Shown here: piece by piece, positions 16,223 through 23,107 of the stretch | How the letters are laid out: every line of letters starts with the position of its first letter | Numbering within the stretch: position 1 is the stretch's first letter | Source: an uncultured Collinsella sp. | GTDB lineage: Bacteria; Actinomycetota; Coriobacteriia; Coriobacteriales; Coriobacteriaceae | Direction of reading: 5' to 3' | Assembly (NCBI GenBank): GCA_900541665.1 | Contig: UQKV01000027.1 | Coordinates: forward strand, 1-27,287 | DNA: 27,287 nucleotides | Made by a program: the position numbers and the translations under genes | The notes under the pieces: generated by a model | What the model saw: only the letters and a program-made list of their open reading frames with translations | The model's database searches: none | Told to the model about the DNA's origin: nothing

Positions 16223-16813
16223 ATGACCGAGATGTCCGAGCCGACGATTCGCCTGGCGACGCCCGATGATGCGCCGGCGTTGCTTGCCATCTATGAGCCG
16301 TATGTGCGCCAGACGGCGATTACCTGCGAATACGAGGTGCCGAGCGTTGAGGAGTTTGCCGGACGCATCGAGCGTACGCTCAAGCGCTATCCGTATCTGG
16401 TGATGGAGTTGGAAGGGCGTCCGGTAGGCTATGCCTATGTGAGTCCGCTCAACAGCCGCGAGGCATACGACTGGTCGGTCGAGACGTCGATCTACCTGGC
16501 ACGCGATGTGCGCCATGGCGGGCTGGGTCGCAAGTTGCACGATGCGCTCAAGCAGTGCCTGGTCGCGATGGGCATCACCAACATGTGCGCGCTCATCGCT
16601 GTGCCGCACGATAAGGACGACGAGTACCTGACGCACAACAGCCAGGATTTCCATGCCCATATGGGGTATCGCCTGGTGGGTGCCTTCGATCGCTGCGCCC
16701 AAAAGTTCGGCCGCTGGTACGACATGTGTTGGATGGAGCTGGTCCTAGCCGAGCGCGTCCCTAACCAACCCAAACCAACCTGGTTCCCCGACCTTCCCAA
16801 ACCTACCATTTAG
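16223..16813 (+). CDS. GNAT-family N-acetyltransferase (phosphinothricin acetyltransferase-like)
   Basis: This 196-residue acetyltransferase starts IRLATPDDAPALLAIYEPYV and matches the PAT/Bar-like branch of the GNAT fold, which acetylates amino groups with acetyl-CoA. The acetyl-CoA pyrophosphate loop appears as RDVRHGGLGRKLHDAL, and GYRLVGAFDRCAQKFGRWYDMCWME is the conserved C-terminal strand region. The natural substrate is unknown; members act on methionine sulfoximine and related compounds. GGGAGGGG (16211-16218) sits 4 nt before the ATG. The last residues (PNQPKPTWFPDLPKPTI) are Pro-rich and are partly encoded by a REP-like element that also forms the 3' end of the convergent gntR gene, so this tail may be accidental sequence. 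Confidence 0.88.
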   Translation: MTEMSEPTIRLATPDDAPALLAIYEPYVRQTAITCEYEVPSVEEFAGRIERTLKRYPYLVMELEGRPVGYAYVSPLNSREAYDWSVETSIYLARDVRHGGLGRKLHDALKQCLVAMGITNMCALIAVPHDKDDEYLTHNSQDFHAHMGYRLVGAFDRCAQKFGRWYDMCWMELVLAERVPNQPKPTWFPDLPKPTI

Positions 16814-16837
16814 GGACAGGTTTATTTTGGCAGGTTA
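16799..16837. repeat. REP-like hairpin element, copy A, shared by two convergent gene ends
   Basis: AAACCTACCA (16799-16808) is a near inverted match to TTGGCAGGTT (16827-16836). The minus strand reads as CCTGCCAAAATAAACCTG, closely matching the elements at 24189-24233 and 26325-26368. It contains the GNAT stop codon (16811-16813) and the gntR stop codon (16835-16837). Confidence 0.7.
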
Positions 16838-17557
16838 GCCGATGGGCTCGGTGTATTTGGCGCGGTCGGTGCGCTGGATGCGCTTGGAGACGTGGAGCGG
16901 GCGGCCGTCGGTGTCGTAGACGTAGTCGGTGATCAGGATCAGCGCCTGCCCGCGCTCAACGTTGAGCAAAAACGCCTCGTTTTGCGAGGCGTAGCACACC
17001 TCAAAGGTCTTATGCCCCTGTGCCGGCGCGCGATGGAACTCCTGTCGCAGCGTGGCGTAGAGCGAACCGTTAATATCGCGATCGATGAGCGTCTCGAAGC
17101 TTGGCGGCAGGTAGGTGGTCTCCAGGCACAGCGGCGCGTCGTCCAGGTAGCGCAGGCGGACAAGTTTGACGAGCTTGCTGCCCACGGCGGCGTCAAAGAA
17201 CTTAGCTATGCTGCCGGCCGCCTTGGCAAAGCCCGAGTCCACGGTGCGCGTGGTGGGCTTCATGCCCTGACCTTCGACCTGCTTGGTATAGCTCGAAAAC
17301 ACTAGGTTGTTCTCGTGGAGCGCGGGCGTGTCGGCCACAAAGGCGCCACGCCCGCGCTCGGTGCGCACCAGGCCCTCATCAACGAGCACCTTAAGGGCGT
17401 GGCGCACGGTGCTGCGCGACAGCCCCGATTCGTCCATGAGTTCCATCTCGGATGGCAGCTTGTCTCCGCGTGCGTAGGCGCCGGAGGCGATGCGGTCGCG
17501 CAGCATGCCCGCCAAGCGTTCGTATTGGCTCAGTTTCTTTTTAGATGAAGCGTTCAT
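16835..17557 (-). CDS. GntR-family (HutC/FrlR subfamily) regulator 1
   Basis: This 240-residue repressor-type protein has a GntR winged helix (about 8-78; YERLAGMLRDRIASGAYARGDKLPSE and LSRSTVRHALKVLVDEGLV) and a UTRA effector domain (about 95-235) that usually binds a phosphosugar or related metabolite. It is divergent from the first SIS deglycase gene across a 206-bp gap filled with TGTAT-type half-sites. Regulators of this subfamily (FrlR) control fructoselysine operons in E. coli and B. subtilis, which fits the context, but its effector is not known. The start is ATG at 17557-17555. The only RBS candidate is a weak AGG (within CAGGTTGATCGT), and one operator copy lies within 8 bp of the start codon, consistent with autoregulation. 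Confidence 0.92.
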   Translation of the reverse strand: MNASSKKKLSQYERLAGMLRDRIASGAYARGDKLPSEMELMDESGLSRSTVRHALKVLVDEGLVRTERGRGAFVADTPALHENNLVFSSYTKQVEGQGMKPTTRTVDSGFAKAAGSIAKFFDAAVGSKLVKLVRLRYLDDAPLCLETTYLPPSFETLIDRDINGSLYATLRQEFHRAPAQGHKTFEVCYASQNEAFLLNVERGQALILITDYVYDTDGRPLHVSKRIQRTDRAKYTEPIG

Positions 17558-17563
17558 ACGATC

Positions 17564-17723
17564 AACCTGTATCTAACCTGTATGCTAACATAATCAAACA
17601 TGTATTCAATACAACAACAAAACTGCTGGTATCTAGCTATCGAAAACCGCATCAGCAAAATTTCTAAGACAAATATAGCATACAACTAGTCGACATAACC
17701 AAAACATGTATGTAACTTGTATG
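17564..17723. promoter_or_regulatory. Candidate operators of GntR regulator 1
   Basis: Two related 21-nt sites, 17564-17584 and 17703-17723, match at 18 of 21 positions. Each holds two TGTAT half-sites 10-12 nt apart (AACCTGTAT and AACATGTAT types). Between them are a perfect dyad TGTATTCAATACA (17601-17613) and an inverted GCATACAA (17678-17685). One site abuts each divergent start, so a single regulator could repress both genes. Confidence 0.7.
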
Positions 17724-17763
17724 CCTGTGATGAGCATCAAACGAGAAGAAAGGCTGATGCACG

Positions 17764-18756
17764 ATGACTACTCAGGAACAGGTTAAGGATGTCGTCTCCC
17801 AGGTTTTGGCTGACAAGGCAGACAAGGGCGGCATCAAGCGCGTCGTGTGGATTGGCGCTGGCGGATCCAACGGCGGCAACTATCCTGCCCAGTACTTTAT
17901 GGAGCACGAGGCCACGCAGGTCGTGAGCTCCAGCTACACCAGCAACGAGTTCGTGCACGCTACCCCGGCCTACGTCAACGAGAACACCCTGGCCGTCGTC
18001 GTGTCCATGCGCGGCACCAAGGAGACCATCGTCGCCGCCCAGGTCGCCAAGGACCACGGCGCCAGCACCATCGCCATCTATGTTGACGAGTCCGGCCTCA
18101 CCGAGGTCTGCGACTACAAGATCCAGTACGACAGCCTGGCCGTCGACGAGTCCTGCATGGGCCGCACCAACTCCGCCGTCGTGACCATGATCGCCATGGA
18201 GCTTACGCAGCAGACCGAGGGCTATGCCGAGTACGAGACCGCTATGGCCGCGTTCGACTTGGTCGACCCCATCTATCGCAAGGCCGTCGAGTACACCCGT
18301 CCGCTCGCTGCCAAGTGGGCCGAGCAGAACGCCGACAAGCCCTGCATCAACGTCATGGCCCAGGGCCCGCTCTTTGGTGCCGCCTACGTCTTTAGCATCT
18401 GCAACGTGCAGGAGATGCTGCAGATCGACTCTTGCACCATCAACACCTGCGACTTCTTCCACGGCCCCTTCGAGATCCTGGACAAGCGCACCTCGCTGTT
18501 CCAGCTCATCAGCGTCGGCCGCAGCCGCTGCAACGACGAGCGCGGCATCCGCTTCGTTAACCAGTATGGTGGCGAGCGCGTCTATCAGCTCGACGCCAAG
18601 GAGCTCGGCCTCAACGACATCAAGGACAGCGTGAGCGAGTACTTCAACCACCTGATCTTTGCCCCGATCCTCAACAACGTGTATATGCGCGCGCTCTCTG
18701 CCGTCACCCACAAGGACTACATGACGCGTCGCTACATGTGGAAGCTGGACTACTAG
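17764..18756 (+). CDS. SIS-domain deglycase, FrlB/FraB/GfrE-like (paralogue 1)
   Basis: This 330-residue protein has two SIS (sugar isomerase) domains and the form of Amadori deglycases, which split 6-phosphorylated sugar-amine adducts into hexose-6-phosphate and amine. WIGAGGSNGGNYPAQYF (29-45), LTQQTEGY (147-154), FFHGPFE (231-237) and the C-terminal TRRYMWKLDY are shared with FrlB/FraB-type enzymes and with the second paralogue at 23108. Odd points: where most family members have GE before the FHGPFE motif, this protein has C229-D230, and the phosphate loop reads SMRGTKET rather than an SxxGxTPET form. It may therefore prefer a different substrate, such as a glucoselysine-type adduct. RBS AGAAAGG is 11 nt from the ATG at 17764. 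Codon bias is very strong, suggesting high expression. Confidence 0.85.
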   Translation: MTTQEQVKDVVSQVLADKADKGGIKRVVWIGAGGSNGGNYPAQYFMEHEATQVVSSSYTSNEFVHATPAYVNENTLAVVVSMRGTKETIVAAQVAKDHGASTIAIYVDESGLTEVCDYKIQYDSLAVDESCMGRTNSAVVTMIAMELTQQTEGYAEYETAMAAFDLVDPIYRKAVEYTRPLAAKWAEQNADKPCINVMAQGPLFGAAYVFSICNVQEMLQIDSCTINTCDFFHGPFEILDKRTSLFQLISVGRSRCNDERGIRFVNQYGGERVYQLDAKELGLNDIKDSVSEYFNHLIFAPILNNVYMRALSAVTHKDYMTRRYMWKLDY

Positions 18757-18792
18757 GGGATAGAGCGGCCTAACAGCTCGATGTCCTCATAA

Positions 18793-18857
18793 GTTGCGGT
18801 GGAATAGTTCCTGTTTGGGGGCTTGAAGCCTCTATTTGGGAACTATTTCACCGCAAC
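18793..18857. repeat. Inverted repeat with 19-bp arms (TTGCGGTGGA type)
   Basis: Arms 18793-18811 and 18839-18857 pair with one G-U mismatch; the 27-nt loop holds a smaller GGCTT-GA-AGCC hairpin. The arm segment TTGCGGTGGA recurs at 24916-24925 in another hairpin. Confidence 0.75.
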
Positions 18858-18866
18858 CGCCAAGTA

Positions 18867-18952
18867 ATCCGCTGGGGACGGAGGAAAACGGATCACTTAG
18901 GGACTGGTCTGAGTCACTGATCCGTTTTCCTCCGTTCCCAGCGGATCATTTT
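18867..18952 (+). terminator. Very long (29-bp stem) terminator after deglycase 1
   Basis: Arms 18867-18895 and 18918-18946 pair over 29 bp with one G-U mismatch, followed by CATTTTT. Arm length is far above a normal terminator. It starts only 9 nt after the previous inverted repeat and should insulate the deglycase from the EamA gene. Confidence 0.8.
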
Positions 18953-18972
18953 TCCGTTCGGCGATTTGTGTC

Positions 18973-19001
18973 TTGAAAAATGTATATAACGACTATAACG
19001 T
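18973..19001 (+). promoter_or_regulatory. Promoter region and tandem 9-nt operator before the EamA gene
   Basis: ATATAACGA (18984-18992) and CTATAACGT (18993-19001) are adjacent; on the minus strand they read ACGTTATAG and TCGTTATAT. The same tandem arrangement occurs before EIIAB and before gntR 2. TTGAAA (18973-18978) and TATAAC (18994-18999) are promoter-like but 15 bp apart. Confidence 0.6.
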
Positions 19002-19040
19002 AGTACGAAACATATTGGAAATAATACCGAGGAGGCTGCG

Positions 19041-20123
19041 TTGAAGAAAAGCAATCTGGGCTATGTGCTGGTGCTGATCGCCGCGCTTATGTGGGGCACC
19101 ATCGGAATCTTTGTTAACGGAATATCGGCCCTGGGTGTTTCGTCTCAGAGCATGGCGGCCTTTCGCCTGTTGTCGGGTGCCGTCTTAATGGCTCCGGTCT
19201 TGGCATTTATAGGTTGCCAGGGAGGTGCTCGTGAGGGAAAAGCCTCGGGTGCCATGGCACTGTTCAAGGCAAGTCCTAAAGAGCTTGTTCCCTGCGCGCT
19301 TCTTGGCATTATCGGCCTCGCCACCGCTAACACGCTTTATTACGAGTGCATGGGCGAGGTGGGCATGTCCACGGCCTCGGTGCTGCTTTACACCTCACCG
19401 GTGTTTGGCGTCGTGCTCGGCCGCGTGCTTTATCGCGAGGACGTGACCCCCAACAAGCTCGTCGCCATCGTCTTTAACATTGTGGGTTGCGTGCTCGCGG
19501 TGACGAGCGGCGACCTGTCCGGTTTCCATTTCTCGGCTTGGGGCGTCGTGTCGGGTGTGATCGCCGGACTTTGCGGTGCGCTACTGGCTGTGTTTAGTCG
19601 CATGGCCACCAAGACGCTGCATCCTCTGGCGGTGACGTTTTGGGGCTTTGTCTTTGGCGGATGCTTTATGGCAGTGCTTTCGGCTCCGTGGTCCGATGTG
19701 GCCGCGGCAATGTCCCCGCAGCTCATTCTGCTGTTCGCGGGCTTTGGCTTTATTCCGACGGCTCTTGCGTACATCTTCTATATGCAGGGCCTTTCGATGG
19801 ATCTTGAGACATCGAAGGTGCCGGTCGTGGCTTCGTTCGAAACCGTGGCGACCGTTCTGGTCGGTATTGGCATCTACGCCGAGCCCGCCGGCGCGATCAA
19901 GGTCCTGGGCATCGTGCTGGTGCTCGCGTCCATTCTGATTATGAACACCGACTTCTCCAAGCTGCGCAACAGTGTGTTTGTCGGTCATGTCATTGAGAGC
20001 ATGACCTTTAAGCCCAACGCGTGGTGGACGGAGAAATCGCAGGACATGGATCTGTTCCGCGAGCGCACCGGCATTGCGCTGGAGCCCACCGTGCAGGAAA
20101 GCCCCTGGTACTTCGTGCGATAG
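19041..20123 (+). CDS. EamA/DMT-family transporter with C-terminal hydrophilic tail
   Basis: This 360-residue protein has two EamA repeats of five membrane helices each (about 6-145 and 155-300), as in the drug/metabolite transporter superfamily, which includes amino-acid and metabolite exporters. GYVLVLIAALMWGTIGIFVNGIS opens repeat 1, and YYECMGEVGMSTASVLLYTSPVF is typical of the family. Residues 302-360 form an unusual hydrophilic tail (TEKSQDMDLFRERTGIALEPTVQESPW) not needed for the EamA fold. The start is TTG at 19041, chosen for the strong GAGGAGG (19029-19035) 5 nt upstream. It lies between a deglycase and the PTS genes and carries the same operator motif as the PTS, so it is likely part of the same regulon. 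Export of the amine freed by deglycation (for example lysine) is a hypothesis only. Confidence 0.9.
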   Translation: MKKSNLGYVLVLIAALMWGTIGIFVNGISALGVSSQSMAAFRLLSGAVLMAPVLAFIGCQGGAREGKASGAMALFKASPKELVPCALLGIIGLATANTLYYECMGEVGMSTASVLLYTSPVFGVVLGRVLYREDVTPNKLVAIVFNIVGCVLAVTSGDLSGFHFSAWGVVSGVIAGLCGALLAVFSRMATKTLHPLAVTFWGFVFGGCFMAVLSAPWSDVAAAMSPQLILLFAGFGFIPTALAYIFYMQGLSMDLETSKVPVVASFETVATVLVGIGIYAEPAGAIKVLGIVLVLASILIMNTDFSKLRNSVFVGHVIESMTFKPNAWWTEKSQDMDLFRERTGIALEPTVQESPWYFVR

Positions 20124-20201
20124 GAGATTGCGCGCGGCGTCTGACCTGGGGTTATCCAGCCAGCGCCGGCCTATCCAGCCCCAACGTTTCAAGTACGTTA
20201 A

Positions 20202-20236
20202 ACCCGCAAACGGTCGATTTTCACCCGCGAACGGTC
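20202..20236 (+). promoter_or_regulatory. Direct repeat at 21-bp spacing upstream of the PTS operon
   Basis: ACCCGCAAACGGTC (20202-20215) and ACCCGCGAACGGTC (20223-20236) match at 13 of 14 positions and are exactly 21 bp apart, two helical turns. Position upstream of the promoter suggests a site for an activator bound on one DNA face. The protein is unknown. Confidence 0.5.
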
Positions 20237-20261
20237 TTTATACTAATTAGCAATATAAGCA

Positions 20262-20280
20262 ACGTATAAGACGTTATAAT
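20262..20280 (+). promoter_or_regulatory. -10 box overlapped by tandem 9-nt operator before EIIAB
   Basis: ACGTATAAG (20262-20270) and ACGTTATAA (20271-20279) are adjacent half-sites; a perfect -10 TATAAT (20275-20280) lies in the second one, so binding would block transcription. No good -35 was found at 17 bp, hinting at activator dependence. An upstream TATACT (20239-20244) is a second -10 candidate. Confidence 0.6.
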
Positions 20281-20306
20281 GACCATAACGAAAAGGAGGA
20301 GGCAAG

Positions 20307-21230
20307 ATGAATCAGATCATTCTCGCATCTCATGGTGGCCTGGCCGCAGGCGCCAAAGACACGCTCGAGATGGTTCTCGGCGACGTGTCGAACGTCCACG
20401 TCGTGTCGCTTGCTCGTGACGACAAGGAGCCCATCACCAATAAGGTGGACGCCATGATCGCCACGTTCAACGCGGACGACACCGTCTATGTGCTGACCGA
20501 TATGCTCGGCAGCTCGGTCAACAACAACATGGTCGAGCTTTCCAAGAACGGCACGAAGTTCACGGTTGTCAGCGGTTTCAACATCCCGCTGGCGCTCACG
20601 CTCGCTATGAGCCCCGTCCCCGTCAAGGGTGCCGAGCTCGCGGCCCTCATCAACGAGGCCCGCACCGGTCTGACCAACCCCAACGCACCGGTCGAGGCTG
20701 CCGCGGCCCCCACTAAGAAGGCCAAGGCGCCCCGTCACAGCTCCGGTCCCGCCAAGATCGTCCTCGCACGTCTTGACTACCGTCTGCTGCACGGCCAGGT
20801 CGTCTTTACCTGGACCACCAAGGTTCAGGCCGAGCGCATCATCGTCGTCGACAACGCTGCCGCCAACGATGACATCAAGAAGGGCGCTCTTAAGCTGGCC
20901 AAGCCCCAGGGCGTTCGCCTGAACGTCTTCACCGTCGAGCGTGCCCTCGCCAAGATGGACAAGCTCAACACCCTCGGCGAGCGTGTCATGTTCGTCTTTG
21001 GCAACACGGCCGAGATGCTGCAGTTCTGCCAGGGCTACAAGCTCGACGCCATCAACTTGGGCGCCACCGCCAACCACGACGGTGCCGATCAGGTCGGCGG
21101 CAAGGACAGCTCCGTCTTCCTCGACGCCACCCAGAAGGCCGACGTCAACCAGCTGCTCGACATGGGCATCAAGCTCTACGTCCAGCAGACCCCTACGTAT
21201 CAGAGCGTCGACATCGACGCCAAGCTGTAA
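20307..21230 (+). CDS. Mannose-family PTS EIIAB fused component
   Basis: This 307-residue cytoplasmic protein joins EIIA and EIIB of a mannose-family phosphotransferase system. EIIA (about 1-122) carries the phosphorylated His9 in ILASHGGLAAG. An Ala/Pro/Lys linker (about 124-148) leads to EIIB (about 149-307) with phosphorylated His162 in LDYRLLHGQVVFTW. The family motif usually reads DDR at the position of D157-Y-R. It takes phosphate from HPr and passes it to sugar bound by EIIC/EIID. AAGGAGGAGG (20293-20302) gives a strong RBS for the ATG at 20307. EIIC follows 36 nt after the stop with a small CAGGC-TTTT-GCCTG hairpin between them. Strong codon bias suggests high expression. The neighbouring SIS deglycases point to Amadori compounds (fructoselysine, glucoselysine) as likely substrates. 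Confidence 0.95.
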   Translation: MNQIILASHGGLAAGAKDTLEMVLGDVSNVHVVSLARDDKEPITNKVDAMIATFNADDTVYVLTDMLGSSVNNNMVELSKNGTKFTVVSGFNIPLALTLAMSPVPVKGAELAALINEARTGLTNPNAPVEAAAAPTKKAKAPRHSSGPAKIVLARLDYRLLHGQVVFTWTTKVQAERIIVVDNAAANDDIKKGALKLAKPQGVRLNVFTVERALAKMDKLNTLGERVMFVFGNTAEMLQFCQGYKLDAINLGATANHDGADQVGGKDSSVFLDATQKADVNQLLDMGIKLYVQQTPTYQSVDIDAKL

Positions 21231-21266
21231 TCAACCAGGCTTTTGCCTGACTGAAAGGAGAAGGGT

Positions 21267-22061
21267 ATGAATACGTTCATCAGTGCGGTGCTCGTCGGCC
21301 TCGTCGGCGTGTTCTGCATGTGGGACTCCCGCCTGCTCGGTCGTCTTAACTTCGAGCAGCCCCTCGTTGGCGCTACGCTCGTCGGTCTGCTGCTGGGCGA
21401 TGTGCCCACCGGCCTTGCCGTCGGTGCCGCCGTCGAGCTCGTGTCCATGGGCCTGGTGCAGGTCGGCGCCGCCGTTCCGCCCGATATGGTCCTGGGCGGC
21501 ATCGTGGCCGCTGCCTTTGCGTGCCTGACCGATGCTTCTGCCGAGACCGCCATGACGATCGCCATCCCGGTCGCCGTCCTGGGTCAGCTCCTCGGCATCG
21601 TGTTCCGTTCCATCATCGCCGCCCTCACGCATGTGGCAGATAACGCGATCGATAACGGAAAGTTCAAGACCGCCTACCGTATGCACATCTGCGCCGGCTC
21701 CGGTCTGTACGCCGTCATGTACTTCCTGCCGATCTTCCTCGCCGTCTTTGTTGGCACCGACCTGGTTCAGGCCATCGTCAACATGGTTCCCGAGTGGCTG
21801 TCCACTGGTCTTAACGTTTCGACCAAGATCATGACCGCCTACGGCTTGGCCCTGCTGCTCACCATGATGATCAAGAAGGGTATGACTCCGTTCCTGTTCA
21901 TCGGTTTCCTGCTCGCCGCTTACCTCAACCTGTCCGTCATCGCGGTCGCTCTGATCGGTGTGTGCCTGGCTGTCGTCTTCATGGGCTTCAAGTTCAACGG
22001 TTCCCATGCAGCCGCCGGTGTCGATTCCGACTACGATCCGCTCGAAGACGACGAAGACTAA
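21267..22061 (+). CDS. Mannose-family PTS EIIC permease subunit
   Basis: The 264-residue membrane protein matches EIIC (ManY/SorC-like) of the mannose PTS family, which forms the sugar path together with EIID. Family signs are LLLGDVPTGLAVGAAVELVSMG near residues 42-63, followed by GAAVPPDMVLGGI. Seven to eight hydrophobic segments span about 5-245. The C-terminus is a short acidic tail, DSDYDPLEDDED. GAAAGGAGAAGG precedes the ATG at 21267. The stop TAA overlaps the first base of the EIID RBS (TAAGGAGG), showing tight co-translation in one operon. Confidence 0.95.
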   Translation: MNTFISAVLVGLVGVFCMWDSRLLGRLNFEQPLVGATLVGLLLGDVPTGLAVGAAVELVSMGLVQVGAAVPPDMVLGGIVAAAFACLTDASAETAMTIAIPVAVLGQLLGIVFRSIIAALTHVADNAIDNGKFKTAYRMHICAGSGLYAVMYFLPIFLAVFVGTDLVQAIVNMVPEWLSTGLNVSTKIMTAYGLALLLTMMIKKGMTPFLFIGFLLAAYLNLSVIAVALIGVCLAVVFMGFKFNGSHAAAGVDSDYDPLEDDED

Positions 22062-22074
22062 GGAGGAACACACT

Positions 22075-22908
22075 ATGGCAACCGCAACCAAGGACGTGTC
22101 CCTGAACAAGAAGGTCAGCCAGTTCTTCTGGCGCTCCTGGGCCATCCAGGCCTCTTGGAACTACGAGCGTCAGATGAACATGGGCTTCCTCTACGGCATG
22201 GTTCCCACGCTCGATCGCCTCTATCCGGATGAGTCCGACCCCAAGCAGCTCGCTGCTAAGAAAGAGGCTTACCACCGTCACATGGCGTTCTACAACTGCA
22301 CCCCGCAGACGAGCGCTTTCATCCTGGGCCTCTCCGCCTCCATGGAGGAGGAGTACGCCAAGGATCCCGAGAACTTCGATCCCGATTCGATCAACGCGGT
22401 CAAGACCTCCCTCATGGGTCCGCTTTCCGGCATCGGTGACTCCTTCTTCCAGGGCACCATCCGCGTCATCGCCTTTGGCCTGGGCGTTCAGCTGGCTCAG
22501 CAGGGCTCCATCATGGGCCCGATCCTGGCCATGCTCATCTCCATCGTCCCCTCTGTGCTGATCACTTGGTTCGCAGCCAAGATGGGCTATCAGGGCGGCC
22601 ACGAGTACCTGAGCAAGCTTCAGGGCGGCGACCTCATGGAGAAGCTCATGTATGTCTGCGGCATCGTGGGTCTTATGTCCGTGGGCGGCATGATCGCTAC
22701 GCTGATTGGCGCCACCACCCCGCTGCAGTTCGCTGAGGGCACCGTCGTTATCCAGGACATCCTGGACGGCATGATGCCCCAGATGATCTCCCTTGGCCTC
22801 ACCGGCCTTATGTACTGGCTCATCAAGAAGAACGTCAACACCGGTTGGCTTCTCGTGATCGCCATCGTGGGCGGCATCGCCCTCTCCGCGGCCGGCATCC
22901 TGGCCTAG
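22075..22908 (+). CDS. Mannose-family PTS EIID permease subunit
   Basis: The 277-residue protein matches EIID (ManZ-like), the second membrane subunit of the mannose family. It shows the usual cytoplasmic N-terminal domain beginning FFWRSWAIQASWNYERQMNMGF, the HMAFYNCTPQTSAFILGLSASMEEE segment, and MGPLSGIGDSFFQGTIRVI, followed by hydrophobic segments to the C-terminus. Start ATG 22075 has AGGAGG (22061-22066) 8 nt upstream; an in-frame reading further upstream lies within EIIC and is not used. After its stop come two hairpins (22939-22977 and 22986-23016) before the second deglycase, which may set relative expression of permease and deglycase. Confidence 0.95.
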   Translation: MATATKDVSLNKKVSQFFWRSWAIQASWNYERQMNMGFLYGMVPTLDRLYPDESDPKQLAAKKEAYHRHMAFYNCTPQTSAFILGLSASMEEEYAKDPENFDPDSINAVKTSLMGPLSGIGDSFFQGTIRVIAFGLGVQLAQQGSIMGPILAMLISIVPSVLITWFAAKMGYQGGHEYLSKLQGGDLMEKLMYVCGIVGLMSVGGMIATLIGATTPLQFAEGTVVIQDILDGMMPQMISLGLTGLMYWLIKKNVNTGWLLVIAIVGGIALSAAGILA

Positions 22909-22938
22909 TCGCGACCAAGCGTCTAACCGCTTTCCCCC

Positions 22939-22977
22939 GGGGGCCTGCCTGGCATCCCATACCCCAGGCAGGCTCCC
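22939..22977 (+). terminator. Stable hairpin after EIID, no T-tract
   Basis: GCCTGCCTGG (22943-22952) pairs with CCAGGCAGGC (22964-22973), extended by GGG/CCC across one G-U. TCCCATCCC follows, so termination is doubtful; mRNA end protection or partial attenuation is possible. Confidence 0.5.
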
Positions 22978-22985
22978 ATCCCTAA

Positions 22986-23016
22986 ATGTGTCAAAGGGAC
23001 AGTTCCTTTGACACAT
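22986..23016. repeat. Perfect 12-bp palindromic element ATGTGTCAAAGG
   Basis: ATGTGTCAAAGG (22986-22997) and CCTTTGACACAT (23005-23016) pair perfectly around GACAGTT. It resembles a palindromic repeat unit. The words AAAGGAATGTGTCA just before the deglycase start (23094-23107) echo part of it. Confidence 0.7.
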
Positions 23017-23107
23017 CCTCAACGGGCCGGCGACTCGGTCCAAATCACGGTAACCCTGCGAGCGCCCGGCAATGTGGCGCCGCAAATAATCGAAAGGAAT
23101 GTGTCAG

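Noticed and set aside
17564..17723. Possible short CRISPR-like array from repeated TGTAT units
   Set aside because: Repeats are too short, vary in orientation and spacing, and sit between divergent genes; they fit operator half-sites.
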